Of a DNA stretch of 16,561 nucleotides, positions 12,102-16,561 are shown one piece after another (positions within the stretch are counted from its first letter, which is position 1; each line of letters starts with the position of its first letter). The translations under genes were made by a program, and so were the position numbers. The notes below the pieces were generated by a model, which worked only from the letters and a program-made list of their open reading frames with translations, ran no database searches and was not told where the DNA came from. This stretch comes from JBGSMB01 sp041740375 (GTDB lineage: Bacteria > Patescibacteriota > Saccharimonadia > Saccharimonadales > JAGQMS01): positions 1 to 16,561 of the forward strand of contig JBGSMB010000039.1 in assembly GCA_041740375.1 (NCBI GenBank). The letters are read 5' to 3'.

Positions 12102-13910
12102 TTAGGCGTTGTCTACTGCGGCTACTCTATTTACTTCTTCTATGGTTGTTTTTCCACTCAACGCCTTCAGGTAGCCGTCTTGTCGCATCGTGATCATTCC
12201 CTGAGCTTGCGCAACTTTTTGTATGTCAGAGCTTGTCGAGCGAGCTAGAATCAACTTTTGAATCTCCTCCGTTACGGTGAAAACTTCGTACAACCCCTGC
12301 CGACCTTTATAGCCACCCGGGTGTGCAGGCGAATCTTTACCCTTGCGTAAAGTATAAGCGTTTTGGTTGCCAAGAGGCAAGCCGGGAAATCCAAGATCTT
12401 CATCTACGGCTTTTCTACCTGCTTCGTCCTTTGCAAGCAGAGAGCCTAAAGTCTCCTTAATCGCAGCAGTTTCTACTGCATCTGACTCATAATTTTCGGC
12501 GTCGTCAGGAAGTTTTCTCACTAGCCTTTGCCCAATAACGGTGTGTACCGTCGACGCAATCAAAAACGGTTCAATATCCATATCGAGCAATCGAGGCAAA
12601 ATACCAGCCGCTGAATTTGTGTGAAGCGTACTAAATACTAAGTGTCCGGTAAGCGCGGCCTGTACTGCGAGAGTCGCAGTTTCTTTATCTCGAATTTCTC
12701 CAACCATTACTACATCAGGATCTTGTCGAAGAATCGACCGAAGTCCAGATGCGAAAGTGAGTCCAACGTCAGCATGTACCTGAATTTGGTTGATACCACT
12801 CATTTTGTATTCAACAGGATCTTCTAACGTTACTATGTTTATCTTTTCGTCAAAAATTTCCTGTATCAATGCGTAGAGAGAAGTCGACTTACCCGATCCG
12901 GTAGGGCCACTCGTAAGAATCATACCGTTAGGTCGCTTGAGGCCTTCTCGAATAGTTCGAAGCGCACGGCCAGCGTAGCCCATATCCTCAAGATTGAGAC
13001 TAGTCCCCGACTTATCCAAAAGTCGTATAACCACCTGTTCACCCCAGACGACAGGCGAGATTGCTATTCGAAGGTCGATACCTTTGCCATTCACGTGCAT
13101 AGTGAATTGACCATCCTGAGGTATACGATGTTCGTCTATTTTAAGATTTGAAAGGATCTTAATTCGCGACACGAGTGGAGCTTCTGTGCTTTTAGGTAAT
13201 TTCATAACTTCTCTGAGAACACCGTCTATTCGACATCTTATCTTCAGCTCTTTTTCAAGAGGTTCTATATGGATGTCACTCGCTCTGTTGATTGCTGCAT
13301 AATCTAAAATAGTATTCAATGCCTTACTGATTGGAGAATCCTGAACAGTAGCTTGTATCGAATCGCCCTTACCTGCTGCCTTATCTTTGGCTGCCTTATC
13401 CTTTTCGTTATCATACTCAATATCATCTACTACATCAGATAGATCGCCCACAACACTTTTGCTTATGCTCATGTCGTACTGCGAAATAACATTTCGTATG
13501 CCGTTCTCGCTCGCGAGATAGACTTTTAAAGGACGGCCGATCTTACTACTTAAGAAGTCGACCGCTTGCACGTTATCGGCATCTAACATACCGACAACCA
13601 GACGGTTCTGCATAGTACCAAGCGGTACGGCCATGTATCTTTCTGCTGTTTCTTTTGGGAGCAAACCAAGTACTTCGGTGCTAACTCTTGCATCAGATAA
13701 ATTTACATAAGGGGTACCCGTAGCAGCAGCGATACTCTTAGTGAAGTCTTCGCCAGTAATCTTCTCGTCTGCTATGAGCATTTCTATGAGCGGCTTATTG
13801 ATTGAAGCGGCTTTTGCTTTTTCTTTCTCAAGATCTTGTGCGCTTAAAACACCATTTCGAACCAAATCCTCTTCAACAAGTTTCTGGGTATCCCCGAGTA
13901 GCATGCTCAT
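12102..13910 (-). CDS. pilB: pilus extension ATPase PilB (GspE family)
   Basis: Hexameric cytosolic ATPase that drives pilin polymerisation. It is 602 aa. An N-terminal MshEN/GspE-N domain spans about 10-145 (IEMLIADEKITGEDFTKSIA, GTPYVNL). A charged Lys/Asp/Ala linker (158-185) leads to the ATPase core: SDIHIEP (211-217), Walker A GPTGSGKST (335-343), Asp box TLEDPVEYK (361-369), Walker B RQDPDVVMVGEIRD (395-408) and His box TGHLVFSTLHTNSA (421-434). The tetracysteine zinc site normally found between the His box and the GYKGRxGLYEV stretch is missing. The only Cys in the protein is at 226. The insert there (466-530) is charged and starts DDAENYESD. The start is the first ATG; the third codon is also ATG. 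It lies 37 bp after the small 79-aa gene. Confidence 0.95.
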   Translation of the reverse strand: MSMLLGDTQKLVEEDLVRNGVLSAQDLEKEKAKAASINKPLIEMLIADEKITGEDFTKSIAAATGTPYVNLSDARVSTEVLGLLPKETAERYMAVPLGTMQNRLVVGMLDADNVQAVDFLSSKIGRPLKVYLASENGIRNVISQYDMSISKSVVGDLSDVVDDIEYDNEKDKAAKDKAAGKGDSIQATVQDSPISKALNTILDYAAINRASDIHIEPLEKELKIRCRIDGVLREVMKLPKSTEAPLVSRIKILSNLKIDEHRIPQDGQFTMHVNGKGIDLRIAISPVVWGEQVVIRLLDKSGTSLNLEDMGYAGRALRTIREGLKRPNGMILTSGPTGSGKSTSLYALIQEIFDEKINIVTLEDPVEYKMSGINQIQVHADVGLTFASGLRSILRQDPDVVMVGEIRDKETATLAVQAALTGHLVFSTLHTNSAAGILPRLLDMDIEPFLIASTVHTVIGQRLVRKLPDDAENYESDAVETAAIKETLGSLLAKDEAGRKAVDEDLGFPGLPLGNQNAYTLRKGKDSPAHPGGYKGRQGLYEVFTVTEEIQKLILARSTSSDIQKVAQAQGMITMRQDGYLKALSGKTTIEEVNRVAAVDNA

Positions 13911-13947
13911 ATTTGACCAATTACCTTTTTGAAGCTACTCATAGTCA

Positions 13948-14187
13948 TTAATTAAATGGCTTTTGATTTGAATCAGGTGAGATAGTTATTGTCTGCGTTG
14001 GGTTTAACGATGTGTTATTAAAAAACTTACTGTTTGGGAGTTCAAAACTAGCGCTAATTGGCTCTACTACTTCTACACTAACCTTTGCGCTTGTCTGTTT
14101 TCCAAAAATAAAACCAAATATGATAAATGAAACTATCGCCGAGCCGCCGATAATTACTATAATGAGTGCGATGTCTTTCTGTTTCAT
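13948..14187 (-). CDS. small one-TM protein at the pilP position of the pilus operon
   Basis: A 79-aa protein with a short N-terminus (MKQKD), one hydrophobic helix (residues 6-28, IALIIVIIGGSAIVSFIIFGF), then a 50-aa polar exported tail (VSVEVVEPISASFELPNSKFFNN). It has no Cys, lipobox or recognisable domain. It follows the PilO-like gene with an ATGA overlap and precedes pilB, where PilP sits in many T4P operons. It does not resemble PilP, which is a larger lipoprotein with a beta domain, so I call it a positional analogue at most. It may be a short subunit of the PilN/PilO complex. Real by coupling and membrane architecture; function inferred from context. Confidence 0.7.
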   Translation of the reverse strand: MKQKDIALIIVIIGGSAIVSFIIFGFIFGKQTSAKVSVEVVEPISASFELPNSKFFNNTSLNPTQTITISPDSNQKPFN

Positions 14188-14828
14188 TTCACTTCCTTTT
14201 TTTCAATCTCGAGTGTCTTTTTTGGCTGGTAGTATGTTACGCCTGTCACCGACACACTTAGCTCACTGTCTTTTCCTGAGAACGTTATGCTAGAAATTTT
14301 AATGGGGCGTATGGACTTTTCTAAATTTGTTACAAGAAGTTGAGCATTTTGATAATTTCCCTTTCCTGTGAGCGTTACTGGGATCTCAATTGGCTCCGGA
14401 CTTGCACTGCTCTGTTCCGCGTCGGCTTCAGCATCGGTACCACCGATTGTAATATCGGTCAGTCCGCTCAAGCTCATTATCTTATCGAGCGATGTAGCTA
14501 GCGCCGGGAAGTCGTATTTACTGGGTAGTGCGTCGAGCACTATACGAGCATTCTCGTCTGCGGTGCCGATCACAGATTCGCTCGCAGAATTAAATGACTC
14601 ATAGGCTGCGACCAAGGTTGACACCGACTCAACATTATCCTTTAGCTGTTCGTCCGCTTTAACACTTGCACCAATAACTTTTGACTTATACGTCATCTGC
14701 TTTACGAGTGTGTAAGAAGCCACCAATGAAAATCCAAAAATAGCACCAGCTATACCAATAATGACTAAAATACGTGAGTTGTTCTGGCTTATTAGATCTC
14801 GTTTTTTTGATTTACCCGTGTCTTTCAT
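14184..14828 (-). CDS. pilO: PilO-like inner-membrane alignment protein
   Basis: A 214-aa bitopic protein. It has a basic cytoplasmic start (MKDTGKSKKRDL), one membrane helix (about 19-41), a helical coiled-coil segment (47-95, with KADEQLKDNVESVSTLVAAYESF), then an alpha/beta ferredoxin-like domain (about 100-205, ending VTGVTYYQPKK). This is the PilO layout. In known systems PilN and PilO form heterodimers through these regions and join PilM to the secretin or wall side. Here there is no secretin gene nearby, as expected for a Gram-positive-like (monoderm) envelope. The ATG overlaps the pilN stop by one base, and its own stop overlaps the next ATG, so translation is probably coupled. Confidence 0.85.
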   Translation of the reverse strand: MKDTGKSKKRDLISQNNSRILVIIGIAGAIFGFSLVASYTLVKQMTYKSKVIGASVKADEQLKDNVESVSTLVAAYESFNSASESVIGTADENARIVLDALPSKYDFPALATSLDKIMSLSGLTDITIGGTDAEADAEQSSASPEPIEIPVTLTGKGNYQNAQLLVTNLEKSIRPIKISSITFSGKDSELSVSVTGVTYYQPKKTLEIEKKEVK

Positions 14829-15520
14829 TACTGCCCCCCTGCCGACTGTTCGGTTTTATCAAACAAGGCTTTCGGTTGCTCGGTTGTTGAACGAGTACTT
14901 ACAGTTTCCGGCACTATAAGTACAATTTTGTCCTCAGTATTACTAAAGATAGATGGGTCATACGCTAAATTAATAGTAAATGTTGCGCCATCTACGCCAC
15001 GATCAAACCCGCTAAGCACCACCTGACTAAAGGCTTTTGGACGGCTAGTTTCACCTTCCTCACCTTTTGATATTTCTACAAACTTAAACGTATCAACAAG
15101 CTTATTTACATCCTGCAGTGAGTTCGACTCGCCGGTCATTGTAATTGTAGAGTTTGCTGTATCGAGTGTGAGCGTAGTGATGGTAGAGTTTGCTGGTACG
15201 ACTTGTGATAAATAGGCAAATAACTTAGATACAACTGGCTTGTCTTCGTGCAAAGCATCGAGGGCACTAAGCTGATTTTGTACAGTTAAAATTTCATTAA
15301 GCCCTTCAGTGTTTTGTAGCTTTGACGTATTTGACTTAATAGATTTTTGAACACTCGACAAGCGAGCAGCTTGAGCTCCATAAACGATTAGCGCCAAAAG
15401 CAGTGTGACGCCAATAGAGCCCACTATGACAAAGGTAGCGAGTAACGAAACAAAGCGTTTTTGCTTTTTAATGGCAATGTATTCGAGTTTTACCTCTGGT
15501 AGAAGATTTAACTGCACCAT
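14828..15520 (-). CDS. pilN: PilN-like inner-membrane alignment protein
   Basis: A 230-aa bitopic protein. The N-terminus MVQLNLLPEVKLEY contains the LNLLP motif that in PilN binds the PilM groove. One membrane helix spans about 25-47, followed by a coiled coil (52-95) and a small alpha/beta domain (about 100-190, VVPANSTITTLTLDTANSTITMTG). A disordered Ser/Thr/Gln-rich tail ends in TEQSAGGQ. Position directly after pilM (2-bp gap) and before pilO (1-base overlap) confirms the call. The tail of about 30 residues beyond the domain is an addition with no known role that I can assign. Confidence 0.88.
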   Translation of the reverse strand: MVQLNLLPEVKLEYIAIKKQKRFVSLLATFVIVGSIGVTLLLALIVYGAQAARLSSVQKSIKSNTSKLQNTEGLNEILTVQNQLSALDALHEDKPVVSKLFAYLSQVVPANSTITTLTLDTANSTITMTGESNSLQDVNKLVDTFKFVEISKGEEGETSRPKAFSQVVLSGFDRGVDGATFTINLAYDPSIFSNTEDKIVLIVPETVSTRSTTEQPKALFDKTEQSAGGQ

Positions 15521-15522
15521 GG

Positions 15523-16561
15523 CTATTCGATCCTCTCCGCAAGTCCAGCGGCAACAGCAAACTGACTAGACACGGCTAGAAGTTCATTCTGCTGACCCTG
15601 AGGGAATGTAATGTTTCGCCAAGAGTTTCCTATCTCAACCGCGACACCAAACTTATTTGCAATATACAAAGGAAACTCCGGTAGTGATGATGCGCCACCG
15701 GTCACAATAATGCGATCGATTTTGGTTCCAACGTAACGAGTCTGAAAGAATTTAATGGACTTTTCAATCTCGCCAACTAAAATGTCGACCGTAGAAATAA
15801 TCGCGTTGTAGATTTGGCTCTCTAGCTTTTCCTTTGATAGTCCAAATTTAAAGACGAACTGTTCGGCTTGTTTTTCGTCAATATTAAGATTTTGAACAGC
15901 CGCACGAATGATTGATTCATATCCTGTAGGAATTGAACGTACTAAGCGTGGCGCACCACCCATAGTCACCACCAAATCCGCGGCAACACTTCCGATATCA
16001 ATCACCATAACTGCGCCGGTAGTACCGGTCGGAACGATTGACCTCGCTATCGCCATGCTGTCTGGCTCAAAAGCAATAACATTCAGGCCAATCTGCTCCA
16101 ATAGATCAAGTCGTTGTTCAATGAACGCGTTTGGCGCACTACTAAGCAGAACCTCTACCTTATCTCGTTCTTTCGGTGAGTCTCCGATGGTTGCCCAGTC
16201 AATCTTACTTTCAATAAGAGGTGTAGGAATCAGGGAGTCGGCCTGAAAACGAATTGATTTCGCGAGCTCACCAGGACTAAGGCGGTCTATATCAAACACA
16301 GTCGTGAAAACACGCTGGGATGGAAGCCCCACAGCAACATTTTTGCTGGTAACTTTTGCTGCTGCGACAAATTCTTTAATGATGGCTGCAAGTTTTTGCT
16401 GGTCAGCGTTGGCATCACTGAGAGAAATCTTTCCCTCAAGTGGCTGCATCGCATAGCGGACGAGCGTTTTAGGCGCGCCACTTCCAGAAAGCTGCACAAG
16501 ACGAAGTGCAGATGTGCCTATATCTAATCCAAAAAAGTCGGAAATACCCGAGAGTATGCTC
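15523..16561 (-). CDS. pilM: PilM, actin-like pilus assembly ATPase (5' end missing)
   Basis: The C-terminal 346 codons of a PilM are visible; the gene runs off the right edge. The frame stays open beyond the GTG at 16497. Translating on to the edge gives a normal PilM start region (SILSGISDFFGLDIGTSALRL) containing the phosphate-1 motif LDIGTS, so only a few N-terminal residues are missing. DIGSVAADLVVTMGG is phosphate motif 2 and VTGGASSLPEFPLYIANKFG is the adenosine motif. PilM is a cytosolic FtsA-like ring protein that binds PilN and the assembly ATPases. Its stop is 2 bp from the pilN start, and it is the first gene of the operon visible here. Its promoter is outside the window. Confidence 0.93.
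   Translation of the reverse strand, partial: SILSGISDFFGLDIGTSALRLVQLSGSGAPKTLVRYAMQPLEGKISLSDANADQQKLAAIIKEFVAAAKVTSKNVAVGLPSQRVFTTVFDIDRLSPGELAKSIRFQADSLIPTPLIESKIDWATIGDSPKERDKVEVLLSSAPNAFIEQRLDLLEQIGLNVIAFEPDSMAIARSIVPTGTTGAVMVIDIGSVAADLVVTMGGAPRLVRSIPTGYESIIRAAVQNLNIDEKQAEQFVFKFGLSKEKLESQIYNAIISTVDILVGEIEKSIKFFQTRYVGTKIDRIIVTGGASSLPEFPLYIANKFGVAVEIGNSWRNITFPQGQQNELLAVSSQFAVAAGLAERIE

Noticed and set aside
16287..16499. short minus-strand open frame inside pilM
   Set aside because: It is an out-of-frame shadow of pilM, whose own frame is open to the window edge with PilM motifs.
1..16561. CRISPR arrays, insertion sequences, rRNA genes or a recoded genetic code
   Set aside because: No regularly spaced direct repeats, no transposase and no rRNA-like stretches were seen. 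TGA ends several complete genes, so UGA is a stop codon here.

Overview
The window looks like a chromosomal segment from a Patescibacteria/CPR bacterium, most likely Saccharibacteria (TM7) or a close relative. This is inferred from the compact, short-spaced genes, the AT-leaning base composition, the set and order of type IV pilus (T4P) genes next to a minimal housekeeping set, and the weak or absent Shine-Dalgarno sites on many genes. TGA is used as an ordinary stop (for example by the pilD-like and pilO-like genes), so the UGA=Gly code of Gracilibacteria/Absconditabacteria does not apply. The taxonomic call is an inference; no database was searched.

Left end (1-864): one unrecognised, acidic, coiled-coil-like ORF (223-666, plus strand). 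It is clearly more GC-rich than the rest, has a good ribosome binding site and a structured leader, and is followed by an 18-bp near-perfect hairpin. Next (865-2463, minus strand) come a membrane-anchored parvulin-type peptidyl-prolyl isomerase and a two-TM bacterial PH-domain protein, forming a two-gene operon. Its promoter region is shared divergently with a tRNA-Arg(CCU) gene (2576-2651, plus). Downstream of the tRNA, 2652-2931 is non-coding but highly structured. Two tandem modules each start with a terminator hairpin, contain a GAA-loop hairpin and an anti-T-arm 11-mer, and end in a copy (exact or degenerate) of the tRNA 3' end including CCA. This is the most unusual feature of the window.

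2934-4259 (minus) is an uppP-ndk pair: undecaprenyl-diphosphate phosphatase and nucleoside diphosphate kinase. 4352-5281 (plus) is a Xer-type tyrosine recombinase, divergent from uppP and convergent with the pilus genes.

5285-16561 (minus) is an almost complete T4P assembly locus. Read in the direction of transcription it is pilM (5' end outside the window), pilN, pilO, a 79-aa one-TM protein at the usual pilP position, pilB, pilT and pilC, all tightly packed. A separately promoted major prepilin gene follows, ending in a strong terminator. The last block is pilD followed by four minor pseudopilin-type genes in the order of a GspH-I-J-K set. PilM/N/O plus the small protein would form the inner-membrane alignment complex, PilB and PilT power extension and retraction on the PilC platform, PilD processes the prepilins, and the minor pilins probably initiate or tip the fibre. 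No mobile element, CRISPR array or rRNA was seen.
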